Assembly (NCBI GenBank): GCA_960531495.1
Contig: OY482852.1
Span: 29,566,871 to 29,630,870 of the forward strand
DNA length: 64,000 nucleotides
Reading direction: 5' to 3'
DNA from: Zeus faber
Taxonomy: Eukaryota > Chordata > Actinopteri > Zeiformes > Zeidae
Below, in pieces: positions 10,060-21,260 of the stretch. Every line of letters begins with the position of its first letter. Positions within the stretch are counted from its first letter, which is position 1. The position numbers were made by a program, and so were the translations under genes. The notes under the pieces are model-generated. The model saw nothing but the letters and a program-made list of their open reading frames with translations, ran no database searches and was not told where the DNA came from.

Positions 10060-11980
10060 ATGAATACAAAAATTACAAAAGTAATCACTCCTATTGATGT
10101 AGTGCAAAAGAATAATCCCCTTATTAAAGATATTGCAAAAATATCAGGAAATGGAGCAAGCGGTGGCCTGACATTGAACAACCATGGCCAGCTGAAGGAA
10201 CTCTTAACCCGGATGTGATTAAAACAATGCAGGTGCTTGTGTCCACATATAAAGTAAATCAAAAGAAAGGCAAGAAAGGAAAGAGACGCACGGAGAAAAG
10301 ACAAACAGAACTTGGCATTCTGCAGCTGTTTGAAAAGGAGGGACAGAAATGGTTCGAAGCTGCAAGGAAAAAAGAGAACAAAGTAGACAAGAAATAAAGA
10401 AAAAATGAAAAGGAAACAGAAAAATTGATGGAGAAGATTACCGCACCCTTTTCACCCCAGTTTATCCCCAGCTCCCAGTGATGACACAGGAGGGCAACTA
10501 TCTCTTCAAAGATGAGGATGAGCAAATAATAGAGATGGGCAAGGCTACAACAACCATAAAGATGTATCCGAGCTCCAACAGTACCAAGAGAAGGAACCGT
10601 TTGGGAAGCAGACACCGAGTCAGAAGACTGGAAATAGGAGAAGAGATCGTGAGTGACTCAGATGAAGCTATTGGAGGATACGACCCAGCAGTCAGATGGA
10701 TGTTGGCTATAGCAGAGAAAAGAGGAGCTCGACCAGTGAGGAAAATGGCTCCAGGAAAGGATGACACGGATGAGAGTGAACAGGGTGAAAGTGATGAAAA
10801 ATCGGAGAAAGAAGGTCCTTCCTGTTTTCAACCATGAGCAGCCAGTACAGGGGTAGGAGATGACAGACTTATGGTTTTAAGAGAGATTGAGAGGAGTATA
10901 GACAGATGCCTCAAGGACATAATTGACTCCACCTGTCCAGAAGTTGAACAAGTATTGGAAAAACAATTACAAGAACTGCAAATAACGGAGAAGAAACTAC
11001 AGAAGAACAAGCTTCAAAAGCCAGACACTTTGAGGTATGGACTACGCCCAAGAAAAGGAAAGAGTCCCAACAAAATGTGTCCAGTGATAATTCGAGGACA
11101 AAATTTACAGTACAAGCCTTGGCAGAATACAGACATGTCTAACATACTTGAAAAGTTACCCTCTCTTCAAGATGGAGCACATCCGTGGATCTCAAAGCTG
11201 AAAGAGGTTTTGGTGGGAACACAGCCTGCCATGGGAGATATTATGAGACTTTTGGCTAGCCTCATTGGAGTCCCAGCAATGGAGGAGATCCTGCACGTGG
11301 CAGGCCTTAACAGATATGTGGCAACTGCGGTGTATGATCCAGAATTGGTTTCTGCAAGCAGAGGTCGGATGTGGAGAGGATTGGGAGATGCATTTCCAAC
11401 AAACGTACAGCCGGACAACATCTTTATTGAGTCATTGGGCCCACAAGAAAATCCAAGAGCTTATGTGTCAAGGGCTCATCAAGTGTGGAGAAATGTCACA
11501 GGAAATGATCCAGAAGAAGAACAATCTTTAATCGTCACACAGCACACCACATTACAATACATGCACGCACACACGCTTTGGATGGTGGCCGGTGAAATAA
11601 GGCCTCTGCATTTCACCCATCCTGGCTTGTCCTTCCTCCGGGGACACAGCCAGAAGCAGTGGGCAGCATTCGTGGATGTGCCCGGGAACTTGGTGATGAG
11701 TGTCCATCGCTGGTCAGACGATGATGTGTGCATGTTTTTGGTGGGGTTCCTTACTGACGTTAGGTGGAGGAAACCCCATGTGAGCACGGGGAGAACATGC
11801 AAACTCCACACAGAAAGGCTCCTATTTGGGAGATAACCCGCCGGAGCACGGTGGAGAAATCAATTCTCCGAGCCAAAATACAAAAGGGGCTGCCTCTTCA
11901 AGTGAGGAGCAAATTGGCAGAAGTGGTTGGTCTTGGAAGCATGACCAAAGGTGTTTATATGGATCACATAGCACATCAAG
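10060..11980 (+). pseudogene. gag fossil of ERV-A
   Basis: The sense strand shows matrix-like and Glu/Lys-rich segments followed by capsid-like sequence. The stretch near 11370-11510 includes WRGLGDAFP and ENPRAYVSRAHQVWRN. After a SINE insertion it resumes with GLPLQVRSKLAEVVGL, a wording typical of gammaretrovirus-like capsid ends. The structural role is the virus core. It is broken and interrupted by a SINE and then by a Tc1 transposon. Family placement is by recognition only. Confidence 0.6.
11521..11862 (-). mobile_element. SINE copy B inserted in ERV-A gag
   Basis: On the minus strand the copy is 5'-truncated. It begins in CACCGTGCTCCGGCGGGTTA, carries the core GTGGAGTTTGCATGTTCTCC and ends GTGACGATTAAAGATTGTTC. 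Gag-like sequence flanks it on both sides, so it came after the retrovirus. The plus strand happens to stay open through the SINE, which makes an artificial gag-SINE fusion frame. Confidence 0.8.
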
Positions 11981-11988
11981 TGGAGCTA

Positions 11989-13023
11989 CAGTGGGGCAAA
12001 AAAGTATTTAGTCAGTCACCAATTGTGCAAGTTCTCCCACTTAAAAAGATGAGAGAGGCCTGTCATTTTCATCATAGGTACACTTCGACTATGAGAGACA
12101 GAATGGGGGGAAAGAATCAGAAAATCACATTGTAGGATTTTTAATGAATTAATTGGTAAATTCCTCGGTAAAATAAGTATTTGGTCACCTACAAACAAGC
12201 AAGATTTCTGGCTTTCACAGACCTGTAACTTTTTCTTTACCTCCACTCGTTACCTGTATTAATGGCACCTGTTTGAACTCGTTATCAGTATAAAAGACAC
12301 CTGTCCACAACCTCAAATAGTCACACTCCAAACTCCACTATGGCCAAGACCAAAGAGCTGTCAAAGGACACCAGAAACAAAATTGTAGACCTGCACCAGG
12401 CTGGGAAGACTGAATCTGCAACAGGTAAGCAGCTTGTTGTGAAGAAATCAACTGTGGGAGCAATTATTAGAAAATGGAAGATATACAAGACCACTGATAA
12501 TCTCCCTCGATCTGGGGCTCCACGCAAGATCTCACCCCGTGGGGTCAAAATGATCACAAGAACGGTGAGCAAACATCCCAGAACCACACGGGGGGCCAGT
12601 CTCCAGATCTCAACCCCATAGAAAATCTTTGGAGGGAGTTGTAAGTCCGTGTTGCCCAGCGACAGCCCCAAAACATCACTGCTCTAGAGGAGATCTGCAT
12701 GGAGGAATGGGCCAAAATACCAGCAACAGTATGTGAAAACCTTGTGAAGACTTACAGAAAACGTTTGACCTCTGTCATTGCAAACAAAGGGTATATAACA
12801 AAGTATTGAGATGAACTTTTGTTATTGACCAAATACTTATTTCCCACCATAATTTGCAAATAAATTCTTTAAAAATCAGACTGTGATTTTCTGGATTTTT
12901 TTTTCTCATTTTGTCTCTCATAGTTGAGGTGTACCTATGATGAAAATAACAGACCTCTCTCATCTTTTTAAGTGGGAGAACTTGCACAATTGGTGGCTGA
13001 CTAAATACTTTTTTGCCCCACTG
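11989..13023 (+). mobile_element. Tc1-like DNA transposon, internally deleted
   Basis: The element begins CAGTGGGGCAAAAAAGTATT and ends with the inverse of the same sequence. The TIRs are about 200 bp each, with TA target duplications at 11987-11988 and 13024-13025. Length is 1035 bp against about 1.6 kb for complete fish Tc1 elements. The transposase start and end are present but the catalytic middle is gone, so it could only have moved with help from a complete relative. It sits inside ERV-A and is therefore younger. Confidence 0.92.
12340..12770 (+). pseudogene. Tc1 transposase remnant
   Basis: It begins [20 protein letters not shown], the usual N-terminal helix-turn-helix region of fish Tc1 transposases, and continues to [18 protein letters not shown]. 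It then jumps to the family's C-terminal part ([13 protein letters not shown], later [16 protein letters not shown], ending GYITKY). The central part with most of the DDE catalytic centre is deleted, the frame changes at the joint and a stop follows WREL. It is non-functional. Confidence 0.88.
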
Positions 13024-13025
13024 TA

Positions 13026-13430
13026 TATTGGAACAAGGAGCATGACCAGAAGGAACGGGAACAGAAGAAAACTCAACCAAATACAGTTGGTGGATAAGAA
13101 GAATGAGGAAAGAGAAGGGTTATAGATGCGCAGAACAGAAGGTATTGTAGGTAGATAATGCACTGTGGCGCCCCCTGATGGTAGCAGCCGAAAAGAGAGG
13201 GTTCTTGGGGGTGGAATGAGGAAGTAAAGGGGCAGCTATGAAGATAAAGACTGATGAGTATCTTGAGAAAGAGCGTGACATTGAGAAAAGTGTGCCACAT
13301 ATGACTTTAATGGTGGGTGAAGGATTTGAGCAGAAGCATATAGGAGAAATGATGGAAGGAGCTGCAGTATTGTCAAGAAAAAGTAGTTTATATGGGGCAA
13401 ACAATAACCCATGGACACAGAAGCATCTCT
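13026..13430. other. ERV-A interior, no clear domain
   Basis: This stretch lies between the Tc1 element and the recognisable pol segment. It is presumably ERV-A gag-pol interior, but I cannot assign a domain. Confidence 0.35.
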
Positions 13431-13431
13431 G

Positions 13432-14140
13432 AGAGTCATTTGGAAGCCATTCGAATGGCACCAAAACCTAGAAAGGTCAGAGAGATGATGACATTTCTTG
13501 GCATTGCGGGATATTCTTCAGCCTGGGTAGAAAATTATGCCTGCCTAACAGGGCCTTTGAGAGCCATGATAAAAGAGACTGGGAATGCTCAACTCCATTC
13601 TAACCTCACCTGGACGCAGGAAGGTCATATGGCATTTGAGACGATCAAACAGAGGTTACAAGAAGCTCTAGCGTTAGCGGTGCCAGACTATTCGAAGAAC
13701 TTTTTGCTGTATGTGGCTGCGTCCACTGGGGGCAAATATGCATGCGCAGTTCTTTGTCAGCCCAAAGTTACAGGGACAAGTCCTTAACCTGTTTCGTATT
13801 ATTCTACTGCATATTCAGAAGTAGAATTGGGGCTACCATGGTGCTACAGAGCAATGGTGGGAGTTTATCTAATGTTTGATAAAGCATCATCAGTAACTAT
13901 GGGTTACCCAGGGACAATTCTTACCCATCATAGTCTCTTTTCAACAAATCTTTTGAACTTTGGTAAATGTACATTGACCATGTCTAGGCTAAGAGATTAT
14001 CATAGGCTCTTAGAGCAGGAAGATGTCACCTTAGAAAGGTGTGTCACGGTAAATCCAGCTGATAATTTGCCAACACCAGAAGATGGGGAACCACATGATT
14101 GTGTTCAGGAAGTAGAGAGATATGCAAAGCTCAGATCAGA
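13432..14140 (+). pseudogene. pol fossil of ERV-A (connection/RNase H region)
   Basis: The phrases MMTFLGIAGYSSAWVENYA, HMAFETIKQRLQEALALAV and PDYSKNFLLYVA match the end of a retroviral reverse transcriptase and its connection domain. Later wording (SRLRDYHRLLEQEDVTLERC, then NPADNLPTPEDGEPHDC) matches the gammaretrovirus-like segment before RNase H. It is a broken fossil. Sequence similarity to pol stops at about 14140, where G/C-rich antisense L1 sequence begins. Confidence 0.75.
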
Positions 14141-14144
14141 CTTG

Positions 14145-15590
14145 CAAGCGGCAGGCCGCCAGGTTTACAGGCCCTGCGCTACCCCCAGCACCCAGAGTGC
14201 CCGCCGCAGAGAAGCTGCGCCGCAGAAGCAAAAGGCCAACAGCCGCCCCCCACACCACAACCCACACCCCCAACGGCAAGCAGTCCCCCCAGGGGCACCC
14301 GGCGGCGCTCTCTGCAGCCCCGCCAGGTCGCAGCATATCCCAAGCCACCAGGAGCAAGCCGTCAGGACTCCAGCCAGGCCGGGAGGGGGGACCACCCCCC
14401 GGCCGACCACGGCCCCACACAGACCCGCCAGCGACCGGCCACTCTGGAAAACCCCAGTGCTCAATGTGTGCTGTTGGTAATTGCAGTTAAAATTGCGGGG
14501 TTCGGGGTGCGAGTCCTTCAGGCAAGTAGAACCCGAATCACTCGCACCCCTCCTACCCCGCAGACCCTGGTCCGATGGAGTGTTGTTCAGAGTAGGATTG
14601 GGACGGATGAGAAGCAAGCTTGGGCAGGAGCGTGACAGGCAAGATGGCAGCTGCCCGCTGTATCCCCTACCACATAGCCTGCACCCCGCATATCACGCAA
14701 GCCCTCGGTCTATTGTGTGGTGTATGTGCTGAGTATGAGTTTTGGCACTGGGAGAGATAGGGGAGTTGCAACCGGATCAATCCAGGCCGGGTAGCAACCA
14801 CGCAGACCACCCCCCCAGACCTCACCGTGCCCCAGTGCGCCCACCTCCCGTACCTGGTGGCAGCCAACCTACAGCGATCCGCCAAGGGCGCCGAGCGGTC
14901 AGCCTTGCACCTCCGCCATGACAGGCAGCTCCGCACCCCCATCAGGCACCTGGTCAGGCCCCAGCCGTCGAGCATGAGGACTACAGAACAGAGGGCGGCA
15001 GACGGCACCACCACCCACAGCCCGACCCCCCATCGATGAGCGCCCTGCGCACCGAGAGCGCCAGAGGGCGACAGGAGACCGCCCCCCGACCGAAGGAGAC
15101 CAGCCAGGTTCAGGACTCAGGTTGACAGGCCGGGACGGAATGCCTAACCATCCTTGGCATGATGGGCCACCCCCCCACACGGGACGCAGAAGGACACACA
15201 AGCCCAGCCAGCGACCCCAGCGGTGTGCCGACCCACCAACCATAGGGCCGAGACCCGAACCAGTGACACACACCCCCCGCCCCAAACCCGAGCCCCAGAA
15301 CCTACAACCATGCCCCGAAACAACACACAGACGCCAGCTGCAGGTTCTCCCCGGGAGCACTCCCCCCCGAGCCCCGAGACAGGCCAGCTCAACTCAGGTA
15401 AAGGAGCTGGCACCACCACACAGACCACCAAACTCCCCCGTGGGGCCCCGGGATCCTCCAAGAACACAGGCCCACGCACCACGGATGTCCCCAGAGCCAC
15501 CCGGGCGTCCACCCTACCGCAGATCCCCGGCAAACTAGGAGGACCCCCAAATGACCCAAAGCACCACGACATTGCATCGAATTAGGAAGA
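14145..15590 (-). repeat. G-rich 3' region of the L1 (C-rich on the plus strand)
   Basis: A strongly strand-biased stretch, C-rich on the plus strand, with many overlapping Pro/Ala/Arg-rich open frames on both strands. None has a recognisable domain. The bias and the position after the L1 ORF2 end suggest an untranslated region rather than genes. Confidence 0.5.
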
Positions 15591-15619
15591 CTCAAGTGTT
15601 GATCGAGTTATGTCAGTGA

Positions 15620-17135
15620 TAAAAGTAGCCCATATTTCATTAAATGAATAAACATTGTTTTTGGATATTGCCATAGATTTTCCATTGAGATGTAATATAT
15701 TAAAAACTGCAACCATTGGGATGTGGTGAGATTATCTCTCTTTTTCCAATAGAGTAATATCGTTTTCTTGGCAATTGTTAATGCATCAAATGGGTTGGTG
15801 GTGTTTCAGTGGTGGGTCGATCGATGAGAGGTCACCGAGAAGACATATAGACAGGGAGACTGGAATGCTGCGACCCAGAAGGGTTGATAGCTTCTTGGTG
15901 TTGGTCCAGAATGCTAGGATAGGTGGGCAGAGCCAGAAGGCATGAAAGTAGTGATCTCTGGTATCAAGGGAACAGTGAGAGAAAATGTCTTCATCCACAG
16001 AACCCATTTTGAACATTTTATGTTCCGTGATATGGGCTCTGTGCAAGATCTTATATTGGATGAGTTGCAAGGTTAAGGTTGGGAAGGATATAAGCAAATT
16101 GTTTTCAAAAATGTGTTCCAGATGAGTGATTCCTTGTCTTTTCCAAGACCTAAAGAGTATTGGTCTGTTGTTAACCAGGAAATCTGGGCTGTGCCAGATT
16201 GGTGTGAATTTTTTTGGAGATAGAGTGTGACCACTGAGTTTAAGGAATTTCCACCAGCCTGACAGAATTTTGGGTTTTTAAAGCAATTATGTTTCCTTAT
16301 CGATTCAGTAAGGAATGGGAGATCGGATAATGATAACTCCTGACATTGAGATTGTTCAATGTCTTGCCATCCATGGGCCAGTTGTTGCTCTGGTTGCAAC
16401 CATTTAATTATAAATTGAACATGCTTTGCTAGATAGTAGTATTTAAAGTTTGGGGCTGCTTGGCCTCCACAGTCTTTGTTTTTCTGTAGTGTTGCAAGTT
16501 TAATTCTCGGTTTCTTGTATTTCCAGTAAAATGAGTATTAAAGTAATGTACTGTTGGTTGCACTGGGGTCATTAAAAATACATAGTTTATTTTTGGAAGT
16601 ATATCCATTTTCACTGCTGCTATCCTACCAATTAGTGAGATGGTAGGTTGTTCCATCGAATGAGGTCTTCTTCAATGGATTTGAGCAATGGAGTGGAGTT
16701 AAGATTAAACAAATCTGATAGATTGGTGGAGATATCAATACCAAGGTATCTAATATTGCCTGTTGTGATGGTTAAGTGAAGTTTCTGGGTTGCAGCATTA
16801 CATTCCCTGCCACTGAGTGGTAAGACTATGGTTTTAGTCCAATTTATTAAATAGTCTGAGATAGCTGAGAAATTAGATATAAAATTGAATTCCACCGCTA
16901 GGGATGGGTTCAGTATGTACAACAAGATATCATCTGCATACAAACTGATTTTGTGAACAGAGTTTCCTGTTTGTATGCCTAAAATATTACTGTTTTGACG
17001 GATGGCCGCTGTGAGGGGTTCAATAACGATGGCGAATAGTAAAGGGGAGAGCGGACATCCTTGTCTTGTGCCGCGTTGTAGAAGGAAAAGCTGTGAAGTG
17101 TAACCATTGGTGATGACAGAAGCAATCTCATGCTC
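15620..17135 (-). pseudogene. L1 ORF2 reverse-transcriptase remnant
   Basis: The open frame 17153-16632 holds the fingers and palm phrases GTRQGCPLSPLLFAIVIEPL and KISLYADDILLYI (catalytic YADD), then GNIRYLGIDIS. Further downstream in other frames come MGSVDEDIFSHCSLDT and FWLCPPILAFW (the C-terminal Cys/His region) and AKKTILLYWKKRDN near the end. At least two frame changes separate the pieces, and the endonuclease domain is absent. It is dead. Confidence 0.85.
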
Positions 17136-17463
17136 TTGACTTCTCAAGCCCAATTTTGGCTTTCAAGAGGAATCTGTTTGAGGCCAATGTGGCAGAATTA
17201 AGGTTTTCAAAGTGTTTATCTAGAAATCTTGTGTCAGGAAGTCTGGAAGTAAAGAATTCCGAGTCAATTCATGACATTCTTTTTTATGTTAATGGCCTTC
17301 AATTTGTGGAAGGTCGGACTTTAACTTTACATTTTTCAATGATTATCAAGTTGTTTGAAGATTAAGCCTGAAGCTGAGTGTTTTCTTGGATATTTGTAGT
17401 CATGGACGTGTGCTACTTACACAGAAAATTGCGCTTGAACGTTTGATGGTCGACACATTTCAT

Positions 17464-17524
17464 GCTGAAATTGCTCAGTTGGGAGGCTGTTAGACCGAAG
17501 ATCTAAAGGTCCCGCGTTTTGGCA
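17464..17524 (+). pseudogene. tRNA-Phe-like pseudogene, unit 7, lacks T arm
   Basis: It reads GCTGAAATTGCTCAGTTGGG, keeps GACCGAAGATCTAAAGG (anticodon GAA) and ends GTCCCGCGTTTTGGCA. About 12 nt of T arm are missing at the same place as in unit 5 (5815). Confidence 0.7.
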
Positions 17525-18035
17525 AAATGGTTCGGCTGTCCCGTCAATTTATCAATGTGCTGTTGGACAGAGTCACCGCAATTATCCAATTGTTGGACAA
17601 TTCATCAATGTGCTATCAATGTTGGCTTACACATACTGTACATACGTGTGGTTTTCCATCATTGGTTAGTTATGAATTTTACTAATACTCCAAAGTGTGC
17701 TGTCACAATTCACAAGTCTGCTCGTCTTGACTTCTCAATCCAAATTTTGGCTTTCAAGACGATCTCTTCTAGGCCAATGTGGCCCAATAACGATTTTCAA
17801 AGTGTTTATCTAGAAAACTTGAGTCAGGAAGTCTGGAAGTGATGAATTACGACATTCTTTTTTACGTTAATGGCCTTCAATTTGAAGAAGGTGGGATTTC
17901 AACTTTACACTTTTTCAGTAATTATCAAGTTGTTTGAAGATCAAGCCTGAAACTGAGTCAGTTCTTCAATATTGGTAGTCATGGATGTGTGCTACTTATA
18001 CAGAATATTGCAATTGAATGTTTGATGGTGTTTTG

Positions 18036-18100
18036 TGTTGAAATTGCTCAGTTGGGAGCGCATTAGACTTAAGATCTTCAGGTCCCTTGTTCGATGGTTG
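18036..18100 (+). pseudogene. tRNA-Phe-like pseudogene, unit 8
   Basis: TTGAAATTGCTCAGTTGGGA and TTAAGATCTTCAGGTCCC are recognisable, followed by TTGTTCGATGG. The 3' acceptor strand is cut by the junction with ERV-B territory. Confidence 0.62.
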
Positions 18101-18125
18101 TTGGTGGGAATACTGTATAGGTGGT

Positions 18126-18260
18126 AGGGGTCCGTCTGACCTGCGTGTTTGCACGCCTGGGTGTTGGTGTCAATGCTATTAGGCTAGTAGGGGTATGTCT
18201 GACCTGCGTGTTTGCATGCCTGGGTGTTGGTGGGGAGGCTATATGGGTGGTATATGTCTG
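18126..18260 (+). repeat. Two-unit ~62-bp tandem repeat
   Basis: GTCTGACCTGCGTGTTTGCA followed by GCCTGGGTGTTGGTG occurs at about 18134 and again about 62 bp later, with a third partial echo near 18255. It lies between the env fossil and the tRNA-Phe repeat. Confidence 0.75.
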
Positions 18261-18349
18261 CCTGTCTTGCATACTTGTACTTGTACTTGTTTCCAATATG
18301 CACTGGGAACTGGCCTGTTTCGGCCTTCATCGTTTTTGTTATCATGACC

Positions 18350-19735
18350 CTAATCAGTGGAGCTGCACAGCAGGAGGTCATAATTACTATTAATAGAACC
18401 ATGCCAGTAGCGACCCCTATTCCTTTGAGAAACCTTAGACCAGGATCGATTTTGTAGAAGTTTCCATATAGTATCAGCCTGTGTGTTGCAATTGGAATAT
18501 TGTACATGTTCTTCCCTAATTTGCTTCAGTTTTTTCAAGCTTCCGTGAGATTGCTTCCTTCCCCTGGATGCATGGGGATGACAGTGCAACATTCCTCTCC
18601 TACAATGTCCCACACCCCCTGATCCTCGGCCAGTAGTGTTTCTATAACAAACCGGTTTTGTAGGGTAATAACTGAAACAGCATGCAGTTGTTCTCTTACT
18701 CCTTCCAGAGCTTGTATAGTATAGTTTATAAACCACTGTTGATTTTCCCATGAGTAATTAACCCATTTGCTATTGTGGGCCAGATACTGAGCATTTACCA
18801 CCTGCTCGGCCAAGGGAACTGAGCAGCGATTTTCCCGGATATAAAGAATCAGAATCAGAATCAGAAATACTTTAATAATCCCAGGGGGAAATTACTTTCC
18901 CCCTGGGAAAGTAATTTGTGGTGGATATTATCTAGTCCTCGCCTATTACCCGATGATCACTGGGCACACCGTGTGGCTCCTGGTTAAATGCAAAGTATAC
19001 CTGAGCATCTAATTTCCATGGGGTGGCCGCATTTCTTTTGTGCCTTTGACTTTGCTCCTCTAGTGGAGGGGCTAGTATTGTCAGTTGACCCGTCAGCAGG
19101 ACTGGCGTGCAGATCCCTGTCTAGTTAGGCTTGAGCTAGGACACAACTTCATTTTCCTCACAAAACCAGAACCTGTCTGCCAGGGGGAGAGTTCCTTTAG
19201 GGACGTCAGGTAGTTGGTATTGGTGTATTGCTGTCAAATTTTTCTCATACGCAACATGGCCCCTGCTTGATACCAACTGGTGACACTTGATATACGCCTT
19301 GTCCGTAGTGGAGCACTGTTTCATATAGGCTGTGGCATTGTTGTTTGGGAACCATGTTTTCTTTTTGCATTGCACTAAACCTTCTGAGTCATTTAGGGCT
19401 GTTGTGTATCGAGCGACCACTCTGTTTAGCTCTTGTTCTTTTACTACACAAACTGAAATATCATGTGATCCGGGATTCTTACAACTGGTGGTGACATAAA
19501 ATCAGTGCCTGTCAGTATTTTGTCAAATCTGTCTGGGTAGACTTTTTTGTTGTTACTCCACCCTGTTGTCATTACCCCTCCTGCCATGGGCATGCTGCAG
19601 AGCGCAAAGCACTTATCAATATTTTGGCAACTTCCTATTTCGCTCCCTGAAATTGGCTTGACTTGAGGAAACTTCCTAGCGTTGTAAGTTGTTAATTTGT
19701 TTAGCTGAAACTCTTTATAGAACATATTAGACCTC
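18350..19735 (-). pseudogene. env fossil of ERV-B
   Basis: Minus-strand frames show a cysteine-containing surface-like part (19725-19136). A transmembrane-subunit-like part over 18813-18535 has the ectodomain phrases VITLQNRFVIETLLAEDQG and VGEECCTVI, followed by a hydrophobic anchor-like stretch. The original role was fusion with host membranes. It is broken in several places and interrupted by a LINE tail at 18840-18918. Confidence 0.7.
18840..18918 (-). repeat. LINE 3' tail with terminal palindrome
   Basis: Tandem AATCAG units followed by AAATACTTTAATAATCCCAG are the inverse of a common fish LINE 3' tail, also present at 36022-36068. The tail ends in a perfect inverted repeat: arms 18889-18901 and 18905-18917, 13 bp each, with a 3-nt loop. 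Confidence 0.7.
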
Positions 19736-19967
19736 CACTGTGATGTTCTTTGGTTGCCTGGTCCTGCTTGACGCTTTGTCCATGTGCCCTTTTTTCACCT
19801 GTGATCCTGTGTGGTGGGCGTATTCCACCTGTGGGCCCTCTGTATTACCCCTACAGCTTATGTACCATTGGTTGATGGTACCTTCGTTCTGTTACTAATG
19901 GTTGGATCCAACATAAGTGTCAGCATTATTGTGGTTACCGCTTTTGCCCTTCCTGGCCCACTAGGTG

Positions 19968-21260
19968 TCATGTCCTTGGCCCTTTCCTCAAGATGGGCTC
20001 ATATTGTTGACCCTCCCTCCCCGGGAGTGGTTGCCTGCCCATTCTGACTTCCTGCTGGGCTAGTGGTTTCACTGCTGCTAGTGATCTCACTACTTGCTGA
20101 ACTGCTGCTTGTCGGGCTGCTGCTTGTGGTGTCTCCACCTTCATTCCTGTGGCTCTCCGCCTTGCAGCCAGTCTCCTGGATCGTCTCTCACCCTGCTGAG
20201 AGGTGTCACCTTTCCCATCATCATGGTGTTCCTGTCCCTGTGGTGCAGTCTCACCTGCCCCTTGCTGTTCGGCCTGTCCCTGTGCGGTGGTTTCACCTGC
20301 GCTTTCTGCCCCTGAGACGGTCACTATTCTCCGATAAGCTGTGAATGTGAGACCTGGGTATTCTGCGCAGCAAAAGTTAATTAGGTGGAACCAGAATTTC
20401 TTACCTTCTACTTTAAGGGCAGTTCTGGTTGCTAATCGGACTTTAAACAGTCCTTCACGCCTAGGTTGGTTGCACTTTCTTATGAACACCTTGACGTACA
20501 CCCAGTCCCCTGGTTGTATTCTTTGTTGGTCATCTGGGATGTCTGCTTCTCTGTTGTCTGTGGCACCTTTCATCTGTTGGAACACAACTTTATGTTTTTG
20601 TGATGTGTTGCTGATGTGATAGGTGGCTTTGCAGTTCCTTTCTAGTTGCTTAAGCGGAGGTCCTTCACATGGACCTCTTAGGTAAGGCATAGGCATGGGT
20701 CGACCCGTAGGCATTTCATGCAGGGTTAAGTGTGCTATTCTGTTGTTCTTGATCACATGGACAGTAGTGCTAGTGGCAAGGCTTGCATCCAATTTAGCAT
20801 GCCATCTATCATTATGTTGGCCAATTTGGCCTTCAAAATACCATTAGCATGCTCTACTGTCCCTTGTGGCTGAGGATGATAGACACATCCAAATCTTTGT
20901 TTGATTCCTAGCATTTTCAACACTGTCCTGTCTCTGCCACAAAGTGTGGCCCATGTGCTAAATCTTGGAAATACTTCCCTGCACAAAAACTTTGCCACTG
21001 ATCTGGAATCTGGCCCTGGTGTGGGTGCTGCCTCTACGCACCTGCTGAAACGACAGACTACTACCAGGATGTATCTCATTCTCCCTATTCGTTGCATCAT
21101 GTCCACGTAGACTATCATTAAATGTCTGAAAGGGCCATTGGATGGTGGAATGTGTGCCAAGGGGGGCGGAGAATGTTTTCCTGACATTGTAATGTGTACA
21201 TACTTCACTCATGCAGTGTTCCATCAACCATGGCTGCCAAAAACGGTGACCATCATACAA
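19968..21260 (-). pseudogene. pol integrase fossil of ERV-B
   Basis: Minus-strand frames contain an integrase core (phrases LMIVYVDMMQRIGRMRYILV and FGCVYHPQPQGTVEHANGIL) and a C-terminal domain (CNQPRREGLFKVRLATRTAL, then VEGKKFWFHL). These are typical of retroviral integrases that end next to env. A low-complexity Gln/Gly/Arg tail follows at the env side. The copy is broken. Confidence 0.82.

Larger units (their letters stand above)
6424..14140 (+). mobile_element. Fossil endogenous retrovirus ERV-A, broken
   Basis: A sense-strand retroviral fossil made of a probable 5' LTR, a long AT-rich leader, gag (about 10060-11980) and the connection/RNase H part of pol (about 13430-14140). The gag and pol wording resembles the gamma/epsilon-type retroviruses of fish. 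Two SINEs and a Tc1 transposon have inserted into it. No env or 3' LTR is visible, and an antisense L1 begins where pol stops. It is old and carries many breaks. It split a pre-existing tRNA-Phe tandem repeat. Confidence 0.6.
14145..17135 (-). mobile_element. 5'-truncated L1-type LINE with G-rich 3' region
   Basis: On the minus strand, reverse-transcriptase wording runs from 17135 to about 15620. It is followed by about 1.4 kb of G-rich sequence (15590-14145), which I read as the 3' UTR. The 5' end is cut inside the reverse transcriptase, as usual for L1. No poly(T) run is visible on the plus strand near 14145, so the 3' boundary is uncertain. Its 5' end abuts the tRNA-Phe repeat at 17137. 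Confidence 0.65.
17137..18105 (+). repeat. tRNA-Phe tandem repeat, block 2
   Basis: The repeat resumes at CTCTTGACTTCTCAAGCC, only about 110 bp of unit later than where block 1 stopped at 6425. It contains two units with tRNA-like copies at 17464 and 18036. The order of sub-segments is the same as in block 1. Confidence 0.8.

Noticed and set aside
14136-15595. Many overlapping Pro/Ala/Gly/Arg-rich frames on both strands
   Set aside because: They are open only because of strand-biased GC-rich sequence after the L1 ORF2 end. No domain or consistent frame is present.
20063-20344. Plus-strand hydrophobic frame of 93 codons
   Set aside because: It is the antisense of the ERV-B integrase tail and has no independent support.
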